Origin: Adiantum capillus-veneris
Lineage: Eukaryota; Streptophyta; Polypodiopsida; Polypodiales; Pteridaceae
Assembly (NCBI GenBank): GCA_014529385.2
Contig: CM043959.1
Coordinates: forward strand, 85,789,029-85,853,028
Direction of reading: 5' to 3'
DNA length: 64,000 bases
The notes under the pieces were generated by a model, which was not told the DNA's origin, did no database searches, and worked only from the letters and a program-made list of their open reading frames with translations. How positions within the stretch are numbered: the stretch's first letter is position 1; each line of letters begins with the position of its first letter. This document shows positions 31,785 to 43,742 of this stretch, piece by piece. Position numbers and translations under genes: made by a program.

Positions 31785-32770
31785 TAAGAGTTTTGGCATT
31801 CCAATACCAAAACCATGTGAAACATTTTGTGTAGGCAAGAATTCTAGCTGAAGAAAGTTTCCAAGGAGCAAGACTAAAACACTTGGGAGTATGTGACTTA
31901 GCCAATGTATGTGAGCTAGCCTACATCCCCTCACTTGGTGGGTAGAGCTACTTTGTGAGTTTTATTGATGGTTTCTCTATATATATCTAGGTTTAGTTCA
32001 TGAAGTCCAAGGAAAAAGCATTTTAATTTTCAAGCTGGTTTATATGATGATTAAGAGGATGACAAGTAGAATACTCAAAGATCTCGTATAAAAAACGATG
32101 AAAAATTCTTATCCAAATAATTCTTCAAATACCTCCTTCAACATGGAATCAAGAGACAACTCATTTGTAGCTATACTTCTCAACAAAGTGGACTAGCAAA
32201 GAGGAGCAACAGAACACTCTTTGAAGCAACTAGGTGAACACTCAGAGATAAAGGACTACTTCTCAACAAAATGGAGTACCAAAGAGGAGCAATAGAACAC
32301 TCTTTAAGCAACTAGGTGCACGCTCAAAGACAAAGGACTAAGCAATATCTTTTAAGCTAAATCTATGGTTACAACATGATACTTGATGAATAGGTCTCCT
32401 ACAAAGATCTTGAAGGGAATCACACCATATGAAGCTCTACACAAGTTAAAACCAAAGTTACATCACCTAAGAGTTGCTTGGCGTTTTCTAATGTTCCAAG
32501 TTCCAAGCAAAAGAATCTCGATGAAAAGTCAAGGATATGCATACTTTCTATATATGGTGATGTGAGAAAAACTTACAACCTGTATGATCCAATCAAGAGG
32601 GATTCATTCACATCAAGGAATGTCTTATTTGATGAGAATGCAAGCTTCAAATCAGCCCCAAATTCAGATTTAAACAAAAACTCTTTCTCATCACGGAAAC
32701 TGGAAGCACCATTAGTCATATAGGAGGAGCGATAGATGAATTGGAGGAACAAGATGAGGACTCGGGGCAT
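31785..32770 (+). pseudogene. Copia integrase relic, opposite orientation
   Basis: Degenerate + strand pieces follow the copia integrase order. They are CETFCVGKN, then PSLGGWSYFVSFIDGFS-like sequence, TPYTSQQSGLAKRSNRTLFE near 32170-32230, NRSPTKILKGITPYEALHKL at 32388, and NLDEKSR...KTYNLYDP with a SRNVLFDE segment (32520-32640). It contains an internal direct repeat of about 90 bases (32190 and 32265). It begins a few bases after the LTR of copia element 2 but runs the other way, so it is a separate insertion remnant. Confidence 0.85.
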
Positions 32771-33165
32771 CGACCTTGAAAAACTTATCATACCAGGTAA
32801 GTATAGGGGAGAACTTTATTTCAAAAGGCTAGATAAGCGTATAAGTTAGGGGTAGTCTCCCAATAATTTATCTTTTAGAGTGGGGGTATATAAGTCTCAC
32901 TCAAGGGGAGACAACAAAAGGTGAAGGAGTAGATGTAGATATGTATTTGAAAGGAGTCGGTTGGAATAACTTATAGTAAAATCCATGCTAGAGAAACTTA
33001 TAAGAAAATCCATGTTGTTCTCTCCACATTGCACTAAATGCATCCTAATGCATAATTTGATGCATCAACATGGACATGGTTTTGTCCAATCAAGAGCTTT
33101 CAAAATTGGAGCATCAACAGAATTACTCCAATAACTAAAATGCTTCTTCACATTTTTCGATCCAC
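32771..33165. other. Unassigned sequence
   Basis: No domain is visible. It separates the + strand copia relic from the - strand gypsy RT relic. Decayed 3' sequence of either element is possible. Confidence 0.35.
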
Positions 33166-34075
33166 TCAAATTTTGATGAGAGAGCAGAGAGGTTTGGAAA
33201 TGATTGCATACATATAGATGGATCTTATATAGTAGCCAAAATGTCCTATGAAGTCTTGTATCTCCCTAACTTTCGTTGGTCTTGGTAGAGCAACAATCAC
33301 TTGAGTGTTCCCAAGATTCAAAGAATGGCATTGTTGGACACAATGTGCCATATAAATTGTCCTTGTTTTACCATGAAGACGCATTTGTCTAGATTTAAGT
33401 AGATACGATAGGTTCTGCATTTCTCAAATATCTTCTTCAAATGGTATATATGCTTTTTTCTTAAGAGAGAATGCATGCATAAGTCGTCTATGTAGATCTC
33501 TAAGAATTGTCTTAGATATTCCTTAAATGCATGATTCTTCAGCCTTTGGAATGTTGCAGGTGCATTGATTAAGACAAATGACATCACACTTGAAGCGAAT
33601 ATGTCCCAATAAAGATTGTCTTATGCTAATCCTCTGACTTTATGGCAAGTTGGTTGTAGCCTGAAAAGCCATCAAGAAAGCTATCAACTTCCTTGCCTGC
33701 AGCTTGGCCTACAGCTTGCTGAATCATATGATTAGTACTTGGGAGGGGATAGTTGTCTCTAATGGTAGCGAAGTTTACCTGTTTGAGATTCAGACATACT
33801 CGCAACTATTTGTTCTACTTGGGTAGTACCATAATTAGTGAAATCCAATCTTTGTGCTTGACCTCATAGATAAACTCCGCTCCCTTAAGCTTATCTATCT
33901 CCTCCTTGATCTTCTTTGCAAAATTTTCATTGTATGTATAATGATGTTGTTTGTGAGGTTTTGCATCACTCTTAAGAGACATCGTATGTTGATAATTACT
34001 TGGATCTACATTCTTAATATCCTTGCATGACCATGCAAACACATCTTTATATTCTTTGAGTGTAGCTACTAACAA
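33166..34075 (-). pseudogene. Gypsy reverse transcriptase relic
   Basis: The - strand pieces carry LKEYKDVFAWSCKDIKNVDP, then KIKEEIDKLKGAEFIYEVKH, FVLINAPATFQRLKNHAFKE, the catalytic LEIYIDDLCMHS segment, LNLDKCVFMVKQGQFIWHIV and the thumb TKVREIQDFIGHFGYYIRSI. This is the plant gypsy RT order. Frame breaks occur near 33815 and 33590 and between the last two pieces. Confidence 0.88.
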
Positions 34076-35510
34076 CCGGTGTTCCTCTTCTCTGAGGTAA
34101 GTGGCAATATATGTCGGCTTTGGTTCTTCTCCTAGTTTGTGGCTAAGTCAATGTGCTTGGATTTCTCAGGTTCATCATATGATGCCTCCGGTTCCTTGAG
34201 TTCTTGCATCACTTTCTGAACTATGATCTTTTGATTTTGGATTGTGTATTTTTGTAGTGAAACTGTGCATCAAATTTATTTGTGTTTGAGTCCTCTTCAC
34301 TCTCCATTTCAATTGTCCAAACATCCTTCAAGGTTTGCTTTAGTTTTTTTAATTCTTGTTTGTGCTTGGCTTTGGTCATCTTTGATGATGTTTAAGTTGT
34401 GTCTTTGATTCTCTCTTTGCTTCATTTCTTGGTCTCTTTGTTGAAGTAAGTTTTGTGTATTCTCGTGTATATTTTCTTTGACACAATCATTTTATCCTAC
34501 AAGCACCAAATATTGTGTTTTGTTCTTCATAAGAGGCATAGGCTTTCCTTTCATATGCTTTTGTTTCCTTACTTATTTTGTGTGATATATTTCTTGTTTC
34601 CTAGATTTTGGCCAGGGAAATAATAAAAGATCGCCTCTTTTTTGTTTGATTTATTTTTGTCACTGAGATCTTTGATAAAAATTCATCAGTTATGTATTTG
34701 CACTCAACTATTTCTTCAGCATCTAGGTGCTTGGCCTCTGATCCTAGTTCCAAGATAACACTCATCATTTGGAAGGTGCTATGTCATAGCCTTCTTTGTC
34801 ATAGAATCTCATTCAGGATGCTTTGTTCGCGCATAGATCTAGAGTAGCCAGTATGTGATCCCAGTCAAATGATCATATGATCATAACTTGAGGATTTTAG
34901 CTTCAAATTTATCAAAAAATAGTGCATTTGGAGTGCATTGTCTAGCTCTTTCCATAGATATGCTACATGGTATAGTTTTGAGGTTAGTAGATATGGGCTA
35001 TCCATGCCTCACCCTTTTCTGTCCTATTGTTTAGTGAAGTTTGATTGGTTGCTCTTACAAGGCCCTTTGGGCTTCATATTTTTCCTAAAGATCCTTGTGT
35101 CTTAAGTAGATATGATCGTAGCCCCAATTTTGTACCATTTTAAGTTGACCAATGAATGGTCTCTCTAAGATGACATCAAAATTGTTGCTTTTGCCAAAAT
35201 CTACTATTGCAAAGGTATGCTCATACTCTATTTTGCATGAGGATAGTTGATTTGTTCCAGCATACCTACTAGTCTCTCTACATATTCATCTGCAAGTTTT
35301 ATTTTTATTCTTGTTTTATTGAGAGCTATTCTCTCCTATTTGTCTCATATCTCTTTTGTGACATGGACCAATCCAGCCGTACCATGTAGTATAGAATGGT
35401 TTTGATCCCTTTGTGCTCTTTTGGTAAGGTCGTATTCTCTTCTTCCCCTTCATAGTAATCACCCACCTTGTTTATAGAAACTGGTTTGATTTGGTTTGTC
35501 TCTTGTTGTT
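34076..35510 (-). pseudogene. Gypsy protease and linker relic
   Basis: Only one segment is convincing: HTFAIVDFGKSNNFDVILER, continuing PFIGQLKMVQNWGYDHIYL (about 35230-35090). It resembles the C-terminal part of gypsy aspartic protease (YDVILGRPWL). The rest is decayed beyond recognition. Confidence 0.55.
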
Positions 35511-36820
35511 TTACCCATCTATTTGTATAAGGGGATGTCTTGATGATGAGTTTTTAGCCCATCTTTCCCAAGTTTTTACCCACTTCTCTCCATAGATGTG
35601 GCTAATTTTTTGTAAACACTCTGAGAGAGTTATCATACATTGTATATGACTTGATATAAGCTCATGAAGTCTTTTGGTGTCCATCGTCTTTGGGTTTGGC
35701 TTCCATTGAGAAGATACCACCTTGAACTCCAATTTTGTCCCATGCTCTCCTATGAAGGATGGAAAAGTCTTCAATGTTTCCAAGTGTTCTTTCCGCAGAT
35801 GCTTTTGTTCTTGTATCACCGTACAAAGATTGTATAGATCTCCAGGGTAGAACTCATGATCCATATTAATCTCAGTGATAGGTGCAGACTTAAAAGTTGC
35901 ACTACTATTCTTTCTATTTCGTATTGTTACCAATAAAGCTTGTGGACATGGCTCTTGCACTTTTGGAATTGGCATCATCACTTGTGACTTAGAGTTGTCC
36001 GTGGTACTAGCCACTACAGTTATGTCCAATGGTGTTTCAATCTCAAGATTCATTTGATCAATCATTTTGTTTCCTTTGTGCTCAATGTCCTTGCACCTTT
36101 TATTGATTAAGCATCCTGTATAGGGATGTTTAGTTTTTCTTGTTCCATTAGGGCTTGAGCTGTCTGTATGAGCTCTTTGCACATTTCCAATCTCTATTTC
36201 TAACCTCAGGATAATATATGTCAACCATCTTTGTTTGGTTTTTAGTCTAGCCTCATAAGCCTGTAATAGAGCCTCTAAGGAGTTTAGAACTCCTCTACCA
36301 AGACTAAACTTCTTGATGATGTTTTAGATGACGCCACTCCTTCCGTTTGATTTTTGTTATCCCTTTTATGTTATAGTTGCTTCCTACTTTATTGCATCTT
36401 GGTTTCCAAGGCAATTTTCTCATTTAGCCTCTTTGCTTTCATTTTCTCTCTTTTGGCTTTTCCATGAGTTCTTTGTCCTCACCAATAAAATCTCAAATTT
36501 TTGTTTGAACTAGTAGTTTGTTTTCTTCCTCTATAGGTGTTTTTTGCAGCCCCTTGAGCTTGAGCTCTGGTCACCACATTGATAGGTATTGTAGGCCAGA
36601 CTTTTGATCCACTCGAGCATGAAAAAATCCCAATGAAATCCATCATCAATTTTCCCTTGTTATCAAGATTTTTGGGATAGTTTGAAAGAACACGATCTAT
36701 TACACATCCATCACAAAACCCAAAAATATTCTTATGTTCATCCTTGTGTGGAGAAACACTTGTGTGCAAGAAATAAATAGGTCCTCGATCGGGCTCGTTA
36801 GGTGTTATTCCTTGAGCCAT

Positions 36821-36830
<10 letters not shown>
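35511..36830 (-). pseudogene. Gag-like region of gypsy element 3
   Basis: A 237-codon frame (36224-35511) lies before the protease segment. A second piece (36820-36485) begins MAQGITPNEPDRGPIYFLHT and includes FGFCDGCVIDRVLSNYPKNL. The position upstream of protease argues for gag, but I recognise no capsid or zinc-knuckle motif. The second piece recurs in the other duplicate (57991-58461). Confidence 0.45.

Positions 36831-36893
<63 letters not shown>
36824..36893. repeat. (GA)n microsatellite
   Basis: A 70-base GA run just upstream of the MAQGIT start of the - strand gag-like piece. The counterpart at 58336-58457 is 122 bases long with a CA-rich interruption. Confidence 0.97.
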
Positions 36894-36895
<2 letters not shown>

Positions 36896-36904
36896 AATGA
36901 CCAC

Positions 36905-38380
36905 CTTGTAGGTACATCGAGAGGAGAGATGGAGAGAGGGGGTCGTGTGGGACTATGCTCTACATGGTAGTGTGCAGCAGTAGGGGGTTATCTACCCACA
37001 CAACCTCGATGTGCATTGTGGGTGTGTGTGTGTGTGTGCGTTGTGTGGTAGCATACCTTCTGTCATATTGCACGGCAGTCATAAGGTACCTTACCACACA
37101 ATGCAAGTGTGTGCATAAGCTGTCCTACGGAATAGTGCTTAGCACGGGTGCATCACCTCGATCAGTAACGCGGGGAATATGGTGTCCTTGTGGTAAGTAT
37201 TGACTCACAGTCTATGTACTACATCAGTAACGCGGTGATTCTATTATCCTTATAGTGAGTCAACTTCCCTTCCTTTTCCAAAAAAACATATGGGCATCAG
37301 TCAGTAACGTGGCTATATAATGCTCGTATGGAAGCCATTATTGCTCTTTAGATTCAGGCAACACTCGATCGGTATTAATGCGGCTAATTGAGTGTCGTTT
37401 GTTAGAAACACTTGTTTTTGCATAAATGTGGCATTCATGTGGTTAACCTGGCCATACAAACGCCATATGATTTGTATGTGCATGTGCAATTCATTTTTTA
37501 AAGTATTAAGTATATGAAATACTTGGTCGATAATGCGGCAGTGAAGAGTATTTCATGTACAAATGTTTAAATTACTCAATATTGTTGTTTTTAAGTATTC
37601 TTACAAAAACATATCTAGCTAATCATATTCAAAAGAATGATTTATTCATCAATCATCGTCGCTATTTTAAATGTTACATTTACATAAGTAATATCCACAC
37701 TATATTATTTCTCTATGTAAAAAGGTATATGCACACAATTTGCATGTAAGATATTCATTTTTATCTTTTTAAAGAGCAAGACGTTCGTTGCAATTTATGA
37801 TTGGTTTGTATACTTTCAATGTTTTAAAAATGAGCTAAAATAAAATTGGCAATATGTACATTACGATGCATATATCTTTTGGGAGGCTTTTTTTTTAAGT
37901 GAGTCGTGATAACGTGCAAAATATAAACTCACGCCCTATGTTCTATCAGAATATTTTGAATTGTTTTGGGTTTTTAACATGTTCTGCTAGATCTAGATAA
38001 TTTTTTTAGGAGTTACTTATTTTTAATGTATCTTACATGAGTAAACATAACATCTTGAAGTCAAAATGATTATCAACCTGAATAAATATAATCTTGCATA
38101 ATTTTTTGACGTCTTTAAGTCAGGGTATGGTTTGTTTGAACTAGTGTGAGAGTGCAACGTGCAAAATATAGGTAATATTGACAATATGCTAAAATGTTTC
38201 AGGTTTTTAACCTGTATTGTTTTATCTGGATGAAGTTATTAAAAGCTACTTGTTTGCTCTGCATTTAATTACATGAGTAGACATTACATTTTCAAGTAAA
38301 ATTGTTGTCAATGTGTATCAATATTGTCGTGCGCATTTTTTAAAGTCTTCAAGTCATGGTTATGGTTTGTCTGAACTAGT
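36905..38380 (+). other. Non-coding part of duplicated segment, copy 1
   Basis: No protein domain. There is a (GT)n run at about 37020-37039. Then come recurrences of a phrase like CAGTAACGCGG at 37162, 37223 and 37300, with weaker forms (TTAATGCGG, ATAAATGTGG, GATAATGCGG) near 37373, 37427 and 37526. Spacing is irregular (about 60-100 bp). The rest is AT-rich with duplicated TTTTTAA phrases (about 37975 and 38210). Confidence 0.6.
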
Positions 38381-39941
38381 GTGAGAGTGTCAATGCGGTG
38401 TACATCCATGAAATTGTATTTGATATGTTGTTTTTTATTGTCCAGTGCAAAAATGACGTCAATTCAAAAGAAAGTTATTATGTGTACCATTCAAAAACAA
38501 TTTATTTTGACAATATCATCATGTGCACATGGTTGCATAGAACAGATTAGTGAAAGTGACGTCTTCATTAAAGACCTCACTAGCACTATATGGGAGAACA
38601 CAGAGTGTAGGCTGCGAGGTGAAGGCCAATATGAGCTGATGATTGGACAACAGGGATTCATGAATTTGAACCCACCACAAGGTTAGTACAGTGCTGTGCA
38701 ATATGAAAGTTTGTTGCGGAGACTTTAATGAAGATATCCCTCCCACCTGCAATATGGAAAAATAAGAGCTCTGGAGCAAATTATGGGAGGATCAAAAGGT
38801 CAACATAAAGCGGGTGAAAGCTCAGGTTCAAGCTTCCTTACCCACAATATTGAAGATGGCCCAATATACACAAGCAGCCGTGGATGGCCGATGAGATGCA
38901 AGCGGCACCGACACAATCATGCGCACAGTATTGAATGTGAAGTGTACTCATCTGATCGGCATTCCCCACAAGACCATGGTGGAAGATACAAGGGTTGGAG
39001 CAGGCTCTTTTGGGGTGTGCATATTATACACCATAAAAGGAATTTCATTCTTTCAAAAGCACATTACATATATGGTATGTGGGAAAATACTACAAGGGAG
39101 GGAGTGAGGAAAAATTTGATAGCTTTCAGATAGAGCAAGGAATGTTTGAACACTTCACCCCTCCATTTTAAAATGCATTGGCTTTACAGAGAGGCTCCCT
39201 GGATCGCAATCTTTCCATACTACAATGGGGGCACCTTGGAAGACATGATGTGTCGCTTGCCATTCGTCCATAGAGCATTTAGATGCTACATACATAGGCT
39301 GCAACATGGATGGAGGTCGCTGCCACCAAAAAATCAACACTCAGTAAAGATAGAGATTCCATGGATCAAACCAATGATTGACTAGATGCCAGCAATTTTA
39401 CACACTTTAATTGATGGCGTTGCGGATGCTCACTCAGTTGGTATAGTGCATAACGACCTGCACCCTTTCAACATAATGTTGGACATTACTTGATTGGGGC
39501 ATGATGCTTAGAACAACAACCAAGTGAGTGTCAAATAACTATTTGCATCGAAGCAAACAATCGTAATTTGCAATTTTGGAGGCACAATCAAAAGGGTAAG
39601 GAGAGATTGCAAAGCGACCGTGGATTGCTCCAAAAATATACGATCCACGATATGCAGACGTGTACACAAAAGCAAGCGACATTTATGCATTAGGATTTAT
39701 ATTCGACACGTTGATAGACTTTTGGAATGCAACTAAAAAAGTTTATTTCCTAGAAGAAATATTTAACCACCCTGATCAAGATGCCATGAGGGCCATTCAA
39801 ATAAAAGTAGACTACTGAATGAAGTTAAGAGAGTGGGAAGATAGAAGAAACGCATTAGGTGTTTTGATATTTTTCAAAGAGCATTTAAAGACAGATTGCT
39901 TTGATCTTGTTGAACTTGTGCCGTCTTTTTACCTGTTCTAA
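38381..39941 (+). pseudogene. Protein-kinase-like pseudogene, copy 1
   Basis: Kinase landmarks are readable in order. The glycine loop is TRVGAGSFGVCIL (about 38987). PWIAIFPYYNGGTLEDMM is in the N-lobe and hinge (39199). The catalytic loop is GIVHNDLHPFNIML (39440), with Asp present but the usual RD-K replaced by ND-H. A C-lobe segment is PWIAPKIYDPRYADVYTKAS (39620-39690). An upstream frame (38381-38686) ends at a plausible donor AAG|GTTAGT and may be an earlier exon. Copy 1 has a 28-bp deletion after the catalytic loop that removes the DFG-equivalent, plus stops. It sits inside a repeated segment, so it may be a captured host gene. Confidence 0.75.
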
Positions 39942-40380
39942 ACATTTTTGTACCCTATATTTTTCCTTTTTTGGGTATTTTATTTGTATTGAAGTATATT
40001 ATATGAGTTTGGGGTGGTTCACTTCAATGAGTCATTTGAAGTATATTTGAATCTATATGTCTCTAGTCAATTATCTTGTAGTTTAATTTGATCAATTGTC
40101 TTGTGACTCAATTGGATCAATTATCTCTAGTCATTTGTCCTGTGGTTCAATTGGTTCAATCAATTGTGATTTTAATTTTTGTATCAATTGTGATTTAATT
40201 GAACCAAGATACGACGTATTGTGTAATAGATGAGACTATTGAATCGTGGTATCTTTGAGATTGTTAGATCGCGAGAATATATTTTTGTCAAAGATATTGA
40301 ATATTTGTCTATTTTTCCATTGCAGCTGTAAGATACTATGGTTGATGAAGAAAAAAATTTGTGGTACTCAATTAGTACCA
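39942..40380. other. Non-coding spacer
   Basis: AT-rich, with repeated CAATTGATCAATTGTC-like phrases (about 40050-40200) that are partly self-complementary. No coding motif. Confidence 0.5.
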
Positions 40381-41190
40381 CATGATCAACAAAAAATGGA
40401 TGTTAATGCGTTTCATCGCATGAAATCTCTAGCGCCCGATATGTCAGCACAACAAGCGACGCGCACTGCTCGACGACTATGAAAGTGGAAAAAATAAACC
40501 AGATGCAATGAAAAAGATATCAATAAATAAATGACAAAGCATATAATTAAAACAATATGTCCATGTGAGAATGTGGAGATAAATAAAGGATTTTGCAAGG
40601 TATCAAAGTGCCTACACAAAGCGATCAAAGAAAATGCTGAGAGGATCTTCTTGGAAGTTTATGGCCATCCACTGCACAATGCAGATTGTGCGTAGGCTCC
40701 AATCTTGAATCACTCGATTTTGGGTGTGGCTTGTGCCACAATGTCACACCGTCGGTCACACGCGAGAGACAGGTACAAGGATGGAAGTCAAAGTCCGGCA
40801 TGGTTGGACGTAGAGGAGTAGGTGGGGATTGCACGAGAGACACAAGACAATCCTGACAGATTTCAGCAGCAGAGAGATGCAGCGAGTGCACGTTTGGAGT
40901 CTGCTAGAGGATCACATCTTGGGAGTGGAGACTACAATACACTTTGACATGAGTTTGTAACTATTATACGTATGCTTTAAATTGTTAAAAATGTATATGT
41001 TATTTGAAGATTTTTCTCATGATTAAACCATAAGTTTGCAGGAAGTTACCGTGAAGCACCCTCCGACATGCCGAGAGGAGAAGTATGGGTACAAGCATGG
41101 ACTTGTGGCCCTTTTGACCCACTTGTAGGAGGAGGGAGAGGCCGTCGAGTGGGAGGCATTACCATGAGGGTGACATCCTTTATATATGTT
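40381..41190 (+). pseudogene. Transposase-associated-like relic, copy 1
   Basis: Readable pieces are DMSAQQATRTARRL, HKAIKENAERIFLEVYGHPL, then SHARDRYKDGSQSPAWLDVE, RETQDNPDRFQQQRDAASAR, LESARGSHLGSGDYNTL, and after an intron-like gap HPPTCREEKYGYKHGLVAL. The same protein appears in copy 2 and, inverted and better preserved, at 57010-57721. The pattern (W...I...EG, SK.RDR, EWV, GS..Y) loosely recalls the plant Transposase_24/TNPA type. I am not certain of the family. Confidence 0.5.
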
Positions 41191-41224
41191 TTTTTTTTTT
41201 TTTGGTATTTGTGTTCTTCTTAAT

Positions 41225-41730
41225 ACAGTCTTACTCATTCATTGTATACATGTATAGTTTCACGCTTATGTTTATGGTTTTGCATTCCGTTTGTGATTAT
41301 GATCTTGCAATTATGGTTATGGCACACAAGTTATGGTTATGTTTTTTAATTATGGTATGGCACATAGGTTACGGTCATGGTTTGGAAATCAAGTTATGGT
41401 TATGGTTTTGCAATGATGGTATGGCAATCATGGTATGGTTAGGGTTTGGCAATCAAGTTATGGTTATGGTTTTGCAATGACAGTATGAATCATGTTATGA
41501 TTATGGTTTGGCAGTTAGATCATGATTGATTATGGTTATGGTTTTGCAGTGATGGTATGGCTATTATGGTTATGGTATGACAAACAAGCTATGGTTATGC
41601 TATGGCAAGTGGGTTATGTTTATGGTTTTGCAGTTTTTGAATCATGTTTTAATGATGGCTATAAAAACTTCATGCCATTGTGCCTATGGTTTGGGAATTG
41701 ACATTATGGTTATGCTTATACTTTTGGGAA
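41225..41730. repeat. ATGGTT-rich degenerate repeat, copy 1
   Basis: Dense recurrences of TTATGGTTATGG and TTTGCAATGATGGTATGGCA with an irregular 20-45 bp period. Equivalent stretches follow the transposase-like relic in the other two copies (62825-63340 and, inverted, 56580-56960). A T-run (41189-41203) precedes it. Confidence 0.85.
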
Positions 41731-41789
41731 CTTGTCATGATTAAGCTCTTTAGTACTTTCAAAACCTGATAGTTCTTACTTTGCGGGAC

Positions 41790-43080
41790 TAATGCGTGCC
41801 CGTGCAACCTCAAAGACTCTGAAGGGGGTCATTTTGGAACCCGTCTCTCCCCAACCCACAAAAGAGATTCATTCTTGGAAAAAATATGTGCCATTCTTAG
41901 GATTGGCTATCACCGCTATCTCTAGCCCCTTGCGCAAAAAAAGTTCTTGGTCTCTTTCACATCCAAATCATAGCTTGCCTTGTAATCTTCTTCGTGCACG
42001 TGGTACTCTCTACTCCCCTTGACTGGAAAATCCTGTTTCTTCAATTGATACACTAGATCAAACTCTTCTTGCAATAAAAATCACCAAAACAAAGTGATTT
42101 TTGAAAAAAAGGTACTTACCTAATGCACGTGTATTATGATTTTAGAAATACTTTCCACAGTAGTTGCGCTAGCAAAGACATATGTAGTCTAAGCCATTTT
42201 GAATGGTTCATTTCCATCCCATGAAGTGACCTCTCAGATTTCACCCTATATTCTTCATTGCATTTTTCCAATAAGGACTATGGGTTGACAAGTGCTAATT
42301 TTTGCATCATCAATATATCGCGGACGATGGTGGGAGGCACATGGACTTGTGTCACCCTATTTTTGAATGTAAATATATACTAACAATTAATAACCCAAGT
42401 GCACAAACAAAAGTGTGATGAAACTTACTTGTTGATCATGTCAAGCAGGAACAAAAATTCCTCCATCTCTACAACGTCACACTTCACAATCATGCACTCA
42501 ACCTTCGGTGTAGAGAATTCATCTAGCCGTTCCCGTAATTCCCAATCTTTCCCCGCATGGAGCAGATGGTTGCCGTCCCATACAGTGAACATTTTCTCCT
42601 CTATGTGAGAGAGCTTGGGAATGTCTCTAATTTGGTCATCAAATGTGGCCGACATCACTAACTCTCCCATTAAGTTTCACATCTATTGAATGGTATGGGA
42701 TCTTGTTTGGTAAATTTTTTGAAAACAATGAAACGAGCCATCATGGGTTGGTAAACTTTTTTGGCTATAGAGGTCGTAAGTTTGGCCACACAATCATCAT
42801 TTTTTCTAATGGACACATTGGCCAAAAGATGACATAGAGGGATGCATGGCAATAGGTGATTGTATGGCACAACATGAGCATCAATCTAGCCTAATGAGAT
42901 GTGGCTATCAACCATAGATTCAAAGAGATTAGTAAGAGGGTCATTACATGGGATTTTCACTTCTATGGTTGTTGATGTGACTACACCCATCAAGGGAGAG
43001 GTGGGCACTGTCGTAAATACGGACGCTCCAACCGCAGATGTCGTCACGAGAGAGGAACAACTCTCTTGAGTGGTGTGCAT
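41790..43080 (-). pseudogene. Gene relic with VWDGNH motif
   Basis: On the - strand several coding-like blocks follow each other. They are 43080-42886 (Ser/Thr-rich), 42870-42670 (CIPLCHLLANVSIRKND, KVYQPMMARFIVFKKF), 42670-42425 (MSATFDDQIRDIPKLSHIEE, KMFTVWDGNHLLHAGKDWEL), then after a donor AACAA|GTAAGT a block TRVTQVHVPPTIVRDILMMQ (42360-42120). A further block has YHVHEEDYKASYDLDVKETK (about 41950). Stops interrupt most blocks. The DGNH phrase recalls the D-G-N-H-R motif of ParB-like domains. That is a weak resemblance and the function is unknown. The last two blocks recur at 63390-64000. Confidence 0.45.
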
Positions 43081-43738
43081 AGGAAAATTCTTCTTAAGTT
43101 GTGTGGATTGTCGTCTCCTTTTCGCGGTCCACTCCTTTAGATATTTTTCTTGTTAGGATTTGCATTTTCTTTAAGAATGGGATGCTTATGGATTTCGAAA
43201 AAAGTATGAGTGAGAGAAGAGAAAAGAGAAAATTTGAAGGTTGGGGGAGAAGGTTTCAGAGAACTTTGAACGAAAAAATGATAGAAAGAAAAGACAAAAG
43301 TTTAAGCAAAGAGATAACAAAGGGGTAAAGAAATGAGAAAGGTAGTATGGATGGAAGTCATTAACCCTTAACAACAAAAAGGTGGGTATGTAGAGTGAGA
43401 GTGAGGATAAGAAACAAAAAGAAGGGTCCCTTTTATAGACAAATGAGGAGGGGGAGAGGGGATGATACAACGAAAGGAAGCTCCACAAGGATGGCGCAGG
43501 GGATCAAGTGGCAAGAGTCAAGGGACAGGGAAGTGTGGACTGGGAGAGGGCGGCAAGGAGCGAGGGTCAGGCGGGAGGGCGTAGGCGCATGAGGGGTCAG
43601 GGGGAGAGATGGGGACGATAAGGGGGATCGGTGGGGAGGGGGGGTCCATGTGGGCTGCCCGCCTGGACTGTGGGTACCACGCAGTCTACGCATATAGCCC
43701 ACGTGGACCCTCGTGTGGTCGCATCCATGTGGCACACC
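43081..43738. other. Left flank of gypsy element 2
   Basis: Purine-rich then G-rich sequence, with no domain. Near the insertion it has a loose inverted repeat of GTCCATGTGGGC (43645) with GCCCACGTGGAC (43698). Confidence 0.45.
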
Positions 43739-43742
43739 ACGT
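43739..43742. other. Target-site duplication, left (ACGT)
   Basis: ACGT directly before the left LTR is repeated at 53737-53740 directly after the right LTR. A 4-base duplication is short for Ty3/gypsy, which usually makes five, but both LTR ends are well defined. Confidence 0.75.

Larger units (their letters stand above)
33166..36830 (-). mobile_element. Degenerate Ty3/gypsy element 3
   Basis: On the - strand the order is a gag-like region (36830-35511), a protease-like segment (about 35250-35070), then RT (34075-33166). Stops and frameshifts are frequent. No LTR could be identified. The extreme 5' part is shared with the duplicated segment copies (36244-36904 and 57756-58461). Confidence 0.75.
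36244..42403 (+). repeat. Large duplicated segment, copy 1
   Basis: Similar to 57756-64000 at roughly 97 percent identity by eye, in the same orientation, beginning AGTCTAGCCTCATAAG in both. It contains a (GA)n tract, a (GT)n tract, a kinase-like pseudogene, a transposase-like tail and an ATGGTT-rich repeat. Copy 1 lacks 28 bases present in copy 2 near 61059 and has a shorter GA tract. The right limit is unknown because copy 2 runs off the window. Homology holds at least to 42403. It may be a large transposon or a segmental duplication. Confidence 0.92.

Noticed and set aside
34681-34700. Another hammerhead core (TCATCAG on the + strand)
   Set aside because: The heptamer occurs, but no adjacent stem II or TTC core is present at the required spacing.
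43739-43742. Five-base target duplication for gypsy element 2
   Set aside because: CACGT on the left and ACGTG on the right agree only over ACGT, so a four-base duplication is reported instead.
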